Part shown: positions 1 to 11,140 of the stretch, piece by piece
Numbering within the stretch: position 1 is the stretch's first letter
Layout: each line of letters starts with the position of its first letter
Made by a program: the position numbers and the translations under genes
Source of the DNA: Liolophura sinensis
Taxonomy: Eukaryota; Mollusca; Polyplacophora; Chitonida; Chitonidae
Length of the DNA stretch: 64,000 bases
Direction of reading: 5' to 3'
Assembly (NCBI RefSeq): GCF_032854445.1
Contig: NC_088297.1
Coordinates: 736,169-800,168, forward strand
The notes under the pieces: model-generated
What the model was told of the DNA's origin: nothing
Databases searched by the model: none
What the model saw: only the letters and a program-made list of their open reading frames with translations

Positions 1-205
1 GGTTGACTCTATCAGTACGATGGCTCGGAAGGTGGGCTTACTTGCCTTCGGTAAGGTGTCTCAGTGAAGCAGCTCCAGATAAAAGAACGGTGGAAATCGG
101 TCCTGCAATAAGGAGGCACATTATATGCACTCCAAGGACTCTTTCGTCGTCATATGACTGAACAATTGTTATGTACAACATTAAACTCCAAGTACGCACT
201 CACTA
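1..205 (+). repeat. SINE-B (tRNA-type SINE), 5' end outside window
   Basis: The 3' part of the SINE family seen more fully at 10054, 15129, 45214 and 56277. It shares the internal GGTTGAC...ATGGCTCGG block, the CAGTGAAGCAGC block, the GGAGGCACATTA block and the ending TTAAACTCCAAGTACGCACTCACT. The tRNA-like head lies before base 1. I name this family SINE-B only for use in this annotation. Confidence 0.85.
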
Positions 206-640
206 TAGTTTTATTTTTTGCTCAACGATATCAGATTCGCAAAGCAGTAAAGATTGTAATTCAGAAGACTTCTGCGTACGTTTCTCAATAATTTCAGTTG
301 ACGTCTTCAGAATTCCATGGACAGGATGGCTTATCATCAAACGTTGTTATCGGGCAGGAGGATGCATTGTAGTACTGAAGAGCCAATTGCACAGTTTGCA
401 TTTTGTGTTGCGCACAAGGTCCAAATTCAATTCCAGCCTTGGATGGCAATAAGCAGTTGAAGGCACTAGTTTATAGGCTGTTTTTACTCGTTTCAGATCA
501 CCAATACAGAATACAGTGAAAAACTCACCTTGAGAAGCTCGTCAGTTGCCCTGTTTACTTGCCAAAAGGCGAGTGGTTTTACTCTGGTTTTTCATCCATG
601 AAACTGAGTGAAATATTCTTAATGTCAATGTGTGAACTCT
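206..640. other. Non-coding stretch, nothing recognised
   Basis: No exon, repeat or RNA gene recognised. The short open frames here have no family resemblance and are not taken as genes. Confidence 0.4.
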
Positions 641-671
641 TAATGCAACAGATAACACAACTCACCATAAC

Positions 672-820
672 ACAGCAAAAACCTGTGGATGGTGGTAGAT
701 TTCCAACTTACTCTGCCTGGTTTCCTCCCGCCATAATGCTGGACGTCATTGTATAGGTGAAATATTCTTGAGTAGGGCGTAAAACACCAATCAAATAAAT
801 AAATAAATAAAAAAATAAAA
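672..820 (+). repeat. SINE-A, 3' part
   Basis: A 5'-truncated copy of the commonest repeat of the window, here called SINE-A. It holds the TGCCTGGTTTCCTCCCGCCA block, the GTGAAATATTCTTGAGTA block and the tail CACCAATCAAATAAATAAAT. Confidence 0.85.
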
Positions 821-1171
821 AACATCAAAGAAAGGAAATAAGAAAGAGTTTTCATGGTTTGCAGAACATTTAATAAATCAGGCAGTTTACAAATAAATGA
901 ATTGTAAAACAAATTCTGTAATATGTATGCTGTAAATGTGAAGACCTTTATCTGAATTTTTGATCAATTTCAGCTGAATTTTATACTTAACATAAAATAT
1001 TATCCATTTTGTACAAAATACGTTTATTACAATATGTACATACACAAGACAAGTAGATACTGCTAACCATTTTATCACAGTTGATAGATCACAGAACTGA
1101 AAATCAGTATAACAGGGAGTTCAGTATAAAGCTATCAGCAGGTATCTCCAATCTAACGTTGACCTACACTG

Positions 1172-1436
1172 AGCCTCCGTGGCTCAGTTGGTTAGCGCGC
1201 CAGCACAGCATAATGACCTAGGAGTCTCTCACCAATGCGGTTGCTGTGAGTTCAAGTCCAGTTCATGCTGGCTTCCTCTCCGATCGTAAGTGGGAAGGTC
1301 CGACAGCAACCTGTGGATTGTCGTGGGTTTCCCCCGGCTCTGCCCGGTTTGCTCCCATCATAATGCTGGCCGCCGTGGTATAAGTGAAATATTCTTGAGT
1401 ATGGCGATAAATGCCAATCAAATAAATAAATAAAAT
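1172..1436 (+). repeat. SINE-A, full-length copy
   Basis: This copy shows the full family layout. The tRNA-like head GCCTCCGTGGCTCAGTTGG has an A-box-like TGGCTCAGTTGGTTAGCG, and a B-box-like GAGTTCAAGTCC lies about 60 bases on. A shared body follows (TGGGAAGGTC, GTGGGTTTCCCCCGG, CATAATGCTGGCCGCC, GTGAAATATTCTTGAGTA) and the tail is CCAATCAAATAAATAAAT. The pol III-type boxes and A-rich simple tail are typical of a tRNA-derived SINE. This copy lies just downstream of the KLHDC9-like gene. Confidence 0.93.
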
Positions 1437-1449
1437 AACTGTTTTTTTG

Positions 1450-1495
1450 TTTGTTTGATTGGTGTTTTAGGCCTTACTCAACTCCGCCTACGACT
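1450..1495 (-). repeat. SINE-A fragment, tail end
   Basis: TTTGATTGGTGTTTTAGGCC is the reverse complement of the SINE-A 3' end. Only about 45 bases are recognisable. Confidence 0.6.
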
Positions 1496-1540
1496 GCTTT
1501 GTGCGCGATGCCCCAGGATTGTATACATGCAGTTGTTGTC

Positions 1541-1546
1541 ATTATT
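1541..1546 (-). promoter_or_regulatory. Possible poly(A) signal of KLHDC9-like gene
   Basis: TTTATT on the plus strand reads AATAAA on the minus strand, about 135 bases past the stop of the KLHDC9-like frame. It is the nearest canonical hexamer. Chance occurrence is likely in AT-rich DNA. Confidence 0.3.
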
Positions 1547-1678
1547 TATTCTGTACACCAAAGATTTCCACATGTACATAAAGGAGGATGCCATGTAAAG
1601 TTCAGTGTATGACAGATTTATCACCTCTATCTCCACACACATCTTCAGAACCTGCCAGTCATCACCTCTATATCGCGG

Positions 1679-2640
1679 TCAGCTAATTGTCAGCTCTCTT
1701 ACATCTCCACATACTTGTCCACGGCCTGTCAGTCCTCCATGTAAGAGGACACGATTCCCATCAGTGCAGCACACATGGCCTGCTCGCCCTAAGCTCTGCC
1801 CTCGAACAGCAAACCACTGGACACTGGGCTTGATGGTGACTAGGTACATCTCCCCTACAGGCTCACGGATGCGCCCATCAAAAGTCTCCCCTCCGTGAAC
1901 AAAAATAAACCCAGGCCCAGAGAGAGCGATGTGATTTTTCCGACCACACGGGACTTTAGTCAGTGGTGTGCAAAGGAAGTTTGACAGTTTGGAGAAAATT
2001 GGGCCAGAGGAGGGAGGGAATGACGACGGTGAAAATCGCAACAGCCTCTCTAACAGCTGATCACCGCGTCCGCCGATGATGTACGCTGCGTTCCCCACAA
2101 TGTTTGTTGTATGGCCAGATCTGGAAGACACTGAGCTGGTGTAGTTACAATACTTACACACTCTCTTCTCCACGTCACATGACAGAATGTAGGCGTCACC
2201 ATGGCGACGCTGCATGTGAAGCCCGCCTTCGCGCCCTATCACGAGAATTTCTCCCGAGGGCTAACAACGAAGCTGTGTGTGCACTAAGGCCACCTTGATC
2301 AGAGAAGCCGAGGACTTGCGGCATAGTCCACTTTCGTTTATCTGTATCATATATGTACACAGCACTTGTGCGGACTTTACCATCCCATCCTCCGATCAAA
2401 ACAATGTAGCGGTTTTCAATCACAACACAAGCATGATGGCTAAGCGCAGGACTTCCTGCCTCCTGAAATTTCTATCCATTCCGACGTCGACATGTTGTAA
2501 CTGTGGAATTTATTTGACGGAGTAGGAGAGCTCTTTTCTTCAACTCCTCCATGAAGATATAAAACGTCGCCCAATATGCAACCTGCATGAAATGCAATCA
2601 GTGGACCAGCTGCAAGCGCCTCCCACTTGACTGTCTGCAT
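1679..2640 (-). CDS. KLHDC9: KLHDC9-like kelch protein, two frameshifts
   Basis: Three minus-strand frames join into one kelch-repeat protein of about 320 aa, colinear with vertebrate KLHDC9 (about 350 aa). The first ATG with family similarity is at 2640 (MQTVKWEALAAGPLIAFHAG), with an in-frame stop upstream at about 2710. Visible motifs in order are a kelch blade (YLHGGVEE), VLIGGWDGKVRTSAVYIYDT, the highly conserved GREGGLHMQRRHGDAYIL block, SRSGHTTNIVG, and a final FVHGGETF blade; the stop is at 1679. The frame changes near 2448-2456 (before SPALSHHAC) and near 2250-2262 (before GEILVIGREGG), each by about one base. There is no intron, whereas the human gene has several. KLHDC9 is a poorly characterised beta-propeller protein, also reported as a cyclin A1 partner (KARCA1). 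It is either an intact gene with assembly indels or a young retro-pseudogene. Confidence 0.82.
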
Positions 2641-2719
2641 GACCTCTGCATTGTGTTTTACAGCTGCAGTATGGTGCACTTTGAGGGTGCGGTCACTGTT
2701 TCTGATTTAAAGCCTTGCT

Positions 2720-3480
2720 GCCATAGATACATGTAGATGGCCCACTGACAACTATTTGTGAAACGCGTAATTTCACCACGAATCTGTGTCGGTTAAAGTT
2801 ACGAAGTTGCTTAACATCAGGCACATGTCCACAACTTGCCTGAGCTTTGATTCTGAAGTTTCATCTTCGCAATGTACAAGGCGTCTACACCCACTGCACG
2901 AGCACCATACTCCTCCGTTATATTCCTCTATGTTAATTAACCAATGTCATACACCTGACCCTCAGAGGCTGCACTGATTTTCCTTCTGACTAGAATATAT
3001 CTGCCATGTATTGTTACACTAGCCTGTAGAAACAGTAAAAATAAAAAGTAATGTTACAAACAACTGCTTTCAGTGGCATTTAGAGGTTGGTAAAGTCAAT
3101 ACACTAATAAGATGGATATGCAAGTATAATTTTCGTCCATGACTAACCTGCTCAGTTTTCCCCGATTCTGAGAGTTCTGTTGATTTTAGAAACGTCTTTT
3201 AGGTTTGCTTGGAACATGCAATGATGCTCTATGGGAAAATTGTAAATTTCAGCATCAAAAGTAGTATTTTGTGACATTTATTTGCCTCTAAAAATGCACT
3301 TTTGTGGGTGAAATTTTAGGCCATTTAGGGTAGTTATTGATAACATAGTCACTTGATAACGATGTTAGTAACTACATTGAAACGTTGTGTTAATAAACCA
3401 AGAAGTTCTATACCCACAAGGAACATTGTGTTTTTTTTTACAAATGTGCAAAAGTTTTCATTACACAGACAGTAACAAGA
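2720..3480. other. Non-coding stretch upstream of KLHDC9-like gene
   Basis: AT-rich DNA with no family-matching frame. It would contain the promoter of the KLHDC9-like gene if that gene is alive, but no specific element can be named. Confidence 0.35.
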
Positions 3481-3651
3481 CATGAATGTGATGGTTCACC
3501 TCAATACATAAATCAATACAGCCTTGCAGGAGGCACATGAATGCGAAGGTTCACCTTGATACATAAATCAATACAGCCGTGCAGGAGGCACATGAATGCA
3601 AACGTTCACCTCGATACATAAATCAATACAGCTGTGCAGGAGGCACATGAA
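3481..3651. repeat. 55-bp tandem array running into an assembly gap
   Basis: CATGAATG starts copies at 3481, 3536, 3591 and (cut by the gap) 3646, so the period is exactly 55 bp. Each copy includes TACATAAATCAATACAGC and GCAGGAGGCA. Copies differ by a few substitutions. Confidence 0.9.
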
Positions 3652-3851
3652 NNNNNNNNNNNNNNNNNNNNNNNNNNNNNNNNNNNNNNNNNNNNNNNNN
3701 NNNNNNNNNNNNNNNNNNNNNNNNNNNNNNNNNNNNNNNNNNNNNNNNNNNNNNNNNNNNNNNNNNNNNNNNNNNNNNNNNNNNNNNNNNNNNNNNNNNN
3801 NNNNNNNNNNNNNNNNNNNNNNNNNNNNNNNNNNNNNNNNNNNNNNNNNNN
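3652..3851. other. Assembly gap, 200 N
   Basis: Exactly 200 unknown bases, a conventional fixed-size scaffold gap. It interrupts the 55-bp array, so true array length is unknown. Frames reported across the Ns are meaningless. Confidence 0.98.
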
Positions 3852-4339
3852 ATGCCGGATAACACAGTAGCTATGAATGAATTTTGTGATCTATGGTAAT
3901 TAACCCAGACACAGGCATCAAGGACAAAACATCAAGGACGGGACATCCCTCTCGAGCTTCATGCCATTATGGGCAAAATGTGTAAACCCTGAGGTACCCC
4001 TTACTAACATCTTACATTGTGATCGGGATTCCAATTCACATCGACTTACCCGGTGATCAATTAGCAATTTATTAAGACGATTAATTAACAAACATGCATG
4101 TCATGAACAAAGGAATATACCCACAGTGATATTGTGCTTTTTATACATGTATGTAAAACCTGAGCTCAATACATGCAGAACTTTTTCAGATATCGCCCAT
4201 TTAACCAGGTCATATCAATCACCATGCAAGAGTTGTTTCCCCTTAGTGCTTCATTTCTGATTGAGGAGTTGAAAGAGAAACCTGGAAATTAGTGAAATTT
4301 CGTGAAAAGCAAATCCATAGATACACAAATAACTAAATT

Positions 4340-4450
4340 CTCTTCAACTGATTTATTTATCTAATTGGTATTTTACACCGTATCTCAGAATCTTTCGGTT
4401 ATACAACAGTAGCCACCTTTAGGCGGGAGGAAACTGGACAAAACCCGTGG
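4340..4450 (-). repeat. SINE-A, partial degenerate copy
   Basis: TTTATTTATCTAATTGGTAT, then TTACACCGTA and GGCGGGAGGAAACTGGACA, match the reverse complement of the SINE-A 3' half with many substitutions. The tRNA-like head is missing. Confidence 0.7.
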
Positions 4451-4491
4451 GAACCCAGCATCCTTTCTCTAGTCCGAGTACACTGACTGTT

Positions 4492-5182
4492 GGTCGAGAA
4501 ATATTTGGATATGACATATGCATGGCTGCTTAGCCTAAAGTCAGAGACCAGCACATTTGACTAAATGGTGTGGAACAGGTAGCTGCCCAAATACACACTC
4601 CACCTACCTCTAGCTGGTCAAATCCACGTCGTATCATCTCCCCTTTCAACTGCCACACAAAATTTTGCAATGATAATCCAATATTGTTTTACGCATAAAA
4701 TGCCTCCACGCCATACCGTTCCCAGTGACTTGAACACCACTGTCATTTGCCTCGTTGTTTGACTGGTCACGTGAATCGTCACCAACAGTCAAACTTACAG
4801 ACTCCATAATGTGAAGTTGACTTAAGCTAAGATAGTGCAAAATCATTATACTACATATAGCCCAATTCTAAAATCTTAAAAATTGTGTTTGCAAAAATAA
4901 TGCATGAGACTAAGGTTATCGGTACAAAAAAAAGTCTGCTTTTGGGCACTTTCCTAAAGTTGTATTCACCTATTTTAAATACATGGTGGCCATCCTGAAA
5001 ATAGGATGTTGCCACATGACCTTTATCATTACAAAAGTTTGTGTGGCAACTGGAAGGGGACATGTTACAAGGTGGATTTGACCAGCTAGACTACCTGTTC
5101 CACGCCATTTAACCCAATGCCCTGGTCTCTGACTTTAGGCTGGGCACACATGAATATGGCGTAGTCAAATGTTTCTCAACTT
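4492..5182. mobile_element. Fold-back element with long terminal inverted repeats
   Basis: The left arm (about 4492-4682) and the right arm (about 5020-5182) are reverse complements over 160-190 bases. Matching landmarks include GCCTAAAGTCAGAGACCAG, TGGAACAGGTAG, TAGCTGGTCAAATCCAC, TGCCACACAAA and AATGATAA. The loop is about 340 bases, with a small open frame but no recognisable transposase. This is a non-autonomous fold-back or MITE-like DNA transposon. Arms differ by small indels, so it is not recent. Confidence 0.8.
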
Positions 5183-5599
5183 TAAAAAGTTGTTGACTTT
5201 CAAAAAGTTTATGAACAAATATACTCATATCACTGCAATACGGGTGTATAAAACTGTTACACAACTGTTACACCAACAACAAACGAGTAAATGGGCATAA
5301 GTTTTGCCAATGAAAGTTTTAAATGAAATTTATGGCAAACTATAGAGCTATTTGTTGGCACAAAGTATTAACGTAAGAAAATTCCTATACCTGCGAGTTG
5401 TATGAAGACAGTGAAAAATGAAAGCTTGTGAACAGTTAGACCTTCCTTCCTGAGATTTGTCTTGGAGAGTTTTGGAGATTGTGAGATGAGTTTCTTGATC
5501 ATGTGTCTCTTCTTAAATGTCTGTTCATCAAGTTAGTGGTCCTGTTACTACCAGAAATCTGAAACAGTATTCGAAAACAAATGGGTAAGACAATATATT

Positions 5600-5800
5600 T
5601 ATTTATATATTACTCAAGAATAATTCACTTATTATCACATTTTGGTTTGAGGAAACCAGGGTAGAGCGTTGAGAAACCCATGACCATCAGCAGTTTGCCG
5701 ACAGACCTTCCGACGTAGAACCAGTATGACCCGGACTTGAACTCACGATGATCACATTGGTGAGATGGATCATTGTGCTGAGACAGATTACATCCCTCGA
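5600..5800 (-). repeat. SINE-A, very degenerate copy
   Basis: Pieces of the SINE-A reverse complement occur in order: TACTCAAGAATAATTCACTT, GAGGAAACCAGGGTAGAGC, GAGAAACCCATGACCATC, CAGACCTTCCGACGTA and ACTTGAACTCACGATGATCA. Confidence 0.65.
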
Positions 5801-5999
5801 TGTACCTTCTCGCGTCCACAGCTGAATTCAAACGAAAAAATCCACCACACTTAATGCATTTATGCATCAATAAATTATCCCACAGGAAGTTTAAAAAGTT
5901 TAACATTTTGTCTTTGAATTGCACCCACTGAAAACAAAATGAAAGCTCCACCACATATTTCATTTTAATGACTCAGGCACAAACTGTCTCTTGAACCCA

Positions 6000-6269
6000 T
6001 GATTTATTTATTTTATCTGATTGGTGTTTTACGCCGTACTCAATTCCATTTCACTTATGCGACGGCCGCCAGCACTATGGTGGGAGGAAACTGGGAAGTG
6101 CCTGGGGGAAACACACGGCCATCTGCAGGTAGCTGGCAGACCTTCCCATTTACGGCTGGAGAGGAAGCCAGCATGAGCTGCACTTGAACTCACAGCGAGC
6201 GCATTGGTGAGAGGCTCCTAGGTCATTACACTGCGCTAGCGCGCTAACCCAATTAACCACGGAGGCCCC
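6000..6269 (-). repeat. SINE-A, full-length copy
   Basis: Runs from tail (TTTATTTATTTTATCTGATT) to head (ACCACGGAGGCCCC). The B-box region reads CACTTGAACTCACAGCGA. Confidence 0.92.
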
Positions 6270-6777
6270 GTAGAATCCATGAACTCATCTGTATCCACTT
6301 ATGTTATCCAAACTCTGGTTTGCCTTTAACCATATGTGCTAGAGGTAGGAGTGACACAAAATCTTGTTTTGGTTGCTTTAAGATGGCGCATTCCATGGTT
6401 TTGTCAGAATCTCAGTTTAAAAATTGATTTATTTAGACACCAGATACATCTTGAAAAAAAGTAAAAAATTGACAGTTGTCCCACAGGTGCTTCCTGCCCT
6501 CTTCCCGATTAAAACAGATTACATTACTTGCTGTCTTTCCTTTTAAAATATAAAGTATCGTAACAAAAACTGAATGGTAACATAATGAGATGCTTCTAGC
6601 CCAGAAAACTGGTGGGAAAATACACACATGTACCTGACATGCTTGATGTACAGCCGAACCTGGAAAAAACTGCGAGATAGCATTTTAAATAACACACAGT
6701 ATCATTAGTTTGAATCAACAGCATTTTACCCTGACCGAGAACTGGCTGGGCTTGATTGATAATTGACCCACTTGGAT

Positions 6778-6950
6778 TTATGTATTTATTTGATGGGTGT
6801 CTAACACCGTGCTCAAGAATATTTCACTTATACCACGGCAGTAAGCAGTATGGTGGGAGGAAACCGGACAGAGCACGAAGGAAACTCACAACCATCCACA
6901 GGCTGCTGGCAAACCTTCCCACTTACAACCAAGCAAGCCAGCATGATACT
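6778..6950 (-). repeat. SINE-A, partial copy
   Basis: Contains TATTTATTTGATGGGTGT, CTCAAGAATATTTCACTTAT, TATGGTGGGAGGAAACCGG and ACTCACAACCATCCACAGG. The tRNA-like half is lost. Confidence 0.85.
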
Positions 6951-7439
6951 TGGACTTACACTTTCGCCAAATTTGTGGCAGTGAAGGCATGGAATTGTGG
7001 GCGTATTGTTACTTTATTAATGTTGTTCACTTCTCGCTGCATGACTCATGAAATTTGGCAGGCCTACCCATAATTTAATTTGGATCTCAGACTAAATGAC
7101 AGAAGGGGGGCAGTTTACAAAAGAAAAAAAAAGGTTGTGTGAAAGGTAAGTAGTTATACTCTTAATTGCGTTATCCCAGCCTTGTGTAAAGCTATGTAAG
7201 TTAATGTTGACTAGACACTATGTTTAAATACAAAATCAGAAAGCATACACCGGCTGTACACGAAGAATGATGGTGTTGTTGTTGACATGTGCGTCAGGCA
7301 AAGTCGCTGTCAAATTTCAGGAGACGCTTATTCGTGCACAGAAAGAATAACTGTTTCCTGGTAAATCAATGCATCAAAGCTTTGAGTAACTCTGCACAAT
7401 TTCACTGAGAGTATTACTTTTTTTCTCACGAAGCGTCCT

Positions 7440-7635
7440 CAAAGTGTCAAGTGTTTGCTCGTCTCTAGGCGCGTGCACACTGACAGAGCCCGGATGTGAA
7501 TATTACCCACAGTTCCCGGTGAGATCTGCACGAAGAAGAAGGGGAATGCTGGCGGAAGCGAACACAAAACCTCGACAGATTTCCCACGATTTTCTACCTT
7601 ACGGCGTCTCTGATTGACGTCATTGGTAGGTATAA
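7440..7635. promoter_or_regulatory. Promoter-like GC-richer island with CRE and CCAAT motifs
   Basis: A locally GC- and CpG-richer segment stands out from its AT-rich surroundings. Near 7615 it contains TTGACGTCATTGG, a full CRE palindrome (TGACGTCA) overlapping an inverted CCAAT motif. The downstream first exon cannot be identified. It could serve the ZNF800-like gene, whose 5' exons are missing upstream of 17.29 kb, or an unrecognised minus-strand gene. Confidence 0.35.
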
Positions 7636-8329
7636 GTGAAGTACGTGAAGTTTTTTACCAGGATGCATCCAGTTGAAGGGACTGGCATCGGTTTTTTAGC
7701 CAGAACAAGAAGTTTTTCCGATGGAAAATTGCGACGGCCCACCCGGCATTCGAGCTGATTGAAATGGAGATGCCTCGATGATACACGCAGAAATTTTCAC
7801 TGGCGTTTTTTTCTCGGCAGTTTATCACGTGCACAGAAAGTAGATCCATAATCAGTTTGCATAGTAAGGTATTCATATGTTCATTTTTTCCTGAAATTAA
7901 ACGTTGCACAAGATAAAAAAACACGGCTCATTTGTCCGATCACATGTGTATCCTAAATTTATATCAACGCCCATGTTAGGGATGATGTCGGCTTTCAAGG
8001 TTGGTCTGAAAGGATATGGTGCCACGTTTACTTCAAATAAATTCTCAGCATACTCAATAATGGTTTATTATTTCACTGAACATGATAGAGACTATACTGA
8101 TATAACATTCTGTATCTTGATCAAAGCACACAATTTTTGTTTCACTTTCAAATTTGTGCAGGCAGCTGCAGCTACCCAGTACTCGCTGTTGTTGGTTAGA
8201 TTCTAAAGAAAGCGCCACATGTGAATATGGTTGAATGAATGCTTTGGCAACTGCTTTAAGTCAGGTTTAGGATTAGGGATAATGGGTTGCTCTGGTTTCC
8301 TCAACCCATAAATCTGGCAATCTGTGTGT

Positions 8330-8575
8330 TTATTTTTTTATTTCATTGGTGGTACTCAAGATTCACTCCTACAACAGTCGCCGGTATTATTGGGGAGTGA
8401 AGGGGGGGGGGGGTAATCGGGCAGAGCCCTGGAGAAACCCACTACCATCCACAGGTTGCTGGTGAACTTCCACTTAAGGCTGAAGAAGTCAACATGAGCT
8501 GGACTTGAACTCACAGCGACCGCATTGGTGAGAAGCTCCTGGGTCATTGCAGCCGAGCTGGCATGCTAACCTCCT
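8330..8575 (-). repeat. SINE-A, degenerate copy
   Basis: Reverse-complement SINE-A pieces are in order: TTTTATTTCATTGGTGGTAC, CAGTCGCCGGTATTATTGG, CAGAGCCCTGGAGAAACCCA and TGGACTTGAACTCACAGCGA. It is interrupted by a G-run near 8402-8413. Confidence 0.8.
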
Positions 8576-8750
8576 CGGCTACAGAGGCTCATGGATCATT
8601 GTGCCGTGCTGGCGTGCTAACCTCCTCGGCCACAGATGTCTTTGAGTCATTGCACCGCACTGGCATGCTAATCCCTTCTGCGACAGACGTCCCTTAGTCA
8701 TTGCGCCGCACTGGCGTGCTAACTCCTTTGCCAGGGACGCCCTCGGCTAT
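8536..8750 (-). repeat. SINE-A head tandemly repeated, about 52-bp unit
   Basis: Four diverged copies of the SINE-A tRNA-like head follow one another. Each has GTCATTG(C/T), a CTGGC(A/G)TGCTAA core and a following CC or CT. Copies start near 8538, 8592, 8643 and 8695. Confidence 0.75.
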
Positions 8751-8814
8751 CCATGTGAATGCACATATACGCATTAAAATTATAAAGAAAGTTGGCCCAT
8801 TCATACACATGCAC

Positions 8815-9015
8815 AAGAAATTTGACTCGTACAGTGTCGGTCAGCGTTATGGTGGGAGCAAAGAGCAGAGCCCCAGGAGAAACCCACGAACATGTGCAGG
8901 TTGCTGATGGACCTTCCCATGTCCATCAGAGGACGTTGATGTGCGCTGGACTTGAACTTACAGAAATTGCATTAATTGTGCTGGCATGATAACCACCTGG
9001 GCAACAGAGGCCCCC
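8815..9015 (-). repeat. SINE-A, degenerate copy
   Basis: GGTCAGCGTTATGGTGGGAG, CAGAGCCCCAGGAGAAACCC and TGCGCTGGACTTGAACTTAC follow the SINE-A reverse-complement order. Confidence 0.7.
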
Positions 9016-9226
9016 ACTCAAATTATAAATGAAAACCCTGGAAAAGCACAGGGCTTGGATATTTATAGGTATTTCACAAATATGACACAGAAATCAGAGT
9101 AAAGCGCCATCCTTGACTAGGTTATAAACTTGCTCCAACCAAACCAGCATGGGCTGGATTCAAGCCGGTGACTGTGTTGAGCCAACAAGGGTCCTCTGTA
9201 CTGGTATCAAAGTATCTAGGCATCCG

Positions 9227-9373
9227 GGGTCACTTTCACTAAACTTTGTAAGTAATATTTCTGCGTAACATATTTCATAGAAGACTTTTTCTGGGTTATA
9301 GTGCCATAAGGGGACGTCATTTACAAGAAAAGTTAAGAAAAATTGATAAACAAAGTCTTGTGAAAGTGACCCA
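9227..9373. mobile_element. Short MITE with 23-bp terminal inverted repeats
   Basis: The left end GGGTCACTTTCACTAAACTT and the right end read in reverse complement (GGGTCACTTTCACAAGACTT) match over about 23 bases with few differences. The element is 147 bp with no coding capacity. Confidence 0.75.
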
Positions 9374-9374
9374 T

Positions 9375-10045
9375 TTTACATTTTCTGTCTTTCGGGAAAA
9401 TCTATCCGAATGTTAGTTCCTGTTCGGCTTTCATAAGAGCGGTACAAAACAAAACAGAATTGTGCACGTAACCCATGTAGTTTCTCACCTGTTTTACAGA
9501 GTCTTCAAGACACGGATGTGAATTGATTGGATTTTCCTCTGACTCTAACAGCCTGGTGTCGTGTGTGAAGTACATGAATGTTGAGGAAAATGTTGAGAAT
9601 GTTGTAAGTACCTGATAATAAAGAAACAACAGCTTCAGCTTCATGTCATTTGGATGGTCAGGTACCCAACAAATGAAGATCGTTTCTCATTTTCAGTAGG
9701 TGTAGACACGACAAACATGTTTTTGCATGGATTTCAGCATTCATACAGCAAAGCCACATCCCCTCGCAAGTCCACCCCAGTCACGATCCCACTGAAGGTT
9801 TCTGTCTAATGTTTCATAGCACGTTTTACTTTCGGGAGGCTTACCACCGTCTAAATTTCGTAACATTACAATTTTGTTGCTATTCAATTAATTCTGCAGT
9901 TGTAGACGGCATAATCAATAATTTTTATTCCATATGTGCATACAACACTATATTCATCTTTAAACATCTTTTCATGATGATGTCAGCTGAAAAAACTGGA
10001 TATTTTGCTCAATTGTTTCTAAATTCATATTCTTGAGATTTAAAT
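9375..10045. other. Non-coding stretch, nothing recognised
   Basis: Short frames on both strands lack family resemblance. No repeat or RNA gene seen. Confidence 0.35.
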
Positions 10046-10049
10046 AAGC

Positions 10050-10389
10050 GGCCCCAATAGCACAGTTGGTAAAGCGTCAGCTTCAAGAGGAGGTAGATCC
10101 AGGGTCAATCCTGGGTCGGGTCACACCTAAGTTGTAATTTCCTCGCTTGGCATTCAACATGAATGGGATAGTGCAACGATTGGTTGACCCGCATCGGTAC
10201 AATGGCTCGGGTAGGGTGGCTTACTTGCCTTCGGTAAGGCGTCTCAGTGAAGCAGCACTAGATAAAAGAGCGGTGGAAATCCATCCTGCAACAAGGAGGC
10301 ACATTACATGCAGTGTAAGGACTCCTCCATCGTCATACCACTGAAAAATTGTTAAGTACGCCGTTAAGCCCCAAACACTCACTCACTCT
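10050..10389 (+). repeat. SINE-B, near full-length copy
   Basis: The head GGCCCCAATAGCACAGTTGG carries an A-box-like TAGCACAGTTGGTAAAGCG, with a B-box-like GGGTCAATCC farther on. The body runs through TTCCTCGCTTGGCATTCAAC, ATGGCTCGGGTAGGGTGGCT and TAAAAGAGCGGTGGAAATCC, and it ends GTTAAGCCCCAAACACTCAC. Confidence 0.92.
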
Positions 10390-11140
10390 AAGAACAATAC
10401 AGTTCACTCACTTCTGCCACAGCACATGTACATATATTTACTCATCTTTAGTTACAGTATGCTTTGCCAAACTATAGTGTTATTTATAGGCAAGACCATT
10501 AACTTAAATTTCATAGGTCTTGAGTTGCTGGAAAAGGATTTCGAATTCATAATTATCAGTTGTAAACCTGTAGCTTGAATGTTTACTGAAGGAACTCGAG
10601 ACCTCTGTCTTGTACTTCACTCTCAGTATCGTGAAAACAATACCAGGGTTGCTGTTATCAGCTCTACCCATTCCGTGTGCAAACAGCGTATGGTTATGTA
10701 TCTGGGCTCCCTTCAGAGAAGCTGCGTTTCCATTTTACTCAAAATGTCTGGTTCAAACCCAGCCTTAGACAGGAAATTTGTAATGTAGATTCTCTCGCTC
10801 TCCCTGCTGTGTGACCTTGGTGACATTGAGCGGTCGACGACACTTCTGGGTGCATTGGTGCAGTCTATGTTTCCTCCACATTTCTTTTACCAATATGGTG
10901 TGCATATCTGTACGCAGTATGTGGGAAAGTTTGTCAGTTTCTTGTTGAAGGTCAGTGGTTTACACTTTTTCACCTTTTTTCAACCTTTTCAGGTTTCTTT
11001 AACAAGTTAAATAATCATATCAGTCAAATCATTGTCCATTAATATATTATTATATTATATATACATATTAACGTGCCTTTTGGTTTGTGTATAAATTAAT
11101 ACTTGTATATGAAACAATACAGAATTTTATACTGCACGAG

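Noticed and set aside
1172-1436. tRNA-like heads of SINE-A and SINE-B as tRNA genes
   Set aside because: A- and B-box-like motifs are present, but no proper cloverleaf is evident, and each is attached to a conserved SINE body.
3596-3870. Frames spanning the N run
   Set aside because: They are made of unknown bases.
4646-4846. Minus-strand 66-codon frame starting MILHYL
   Set aside because: Runs from the loop into the left arm of the fold-back element; no splice context or homology.
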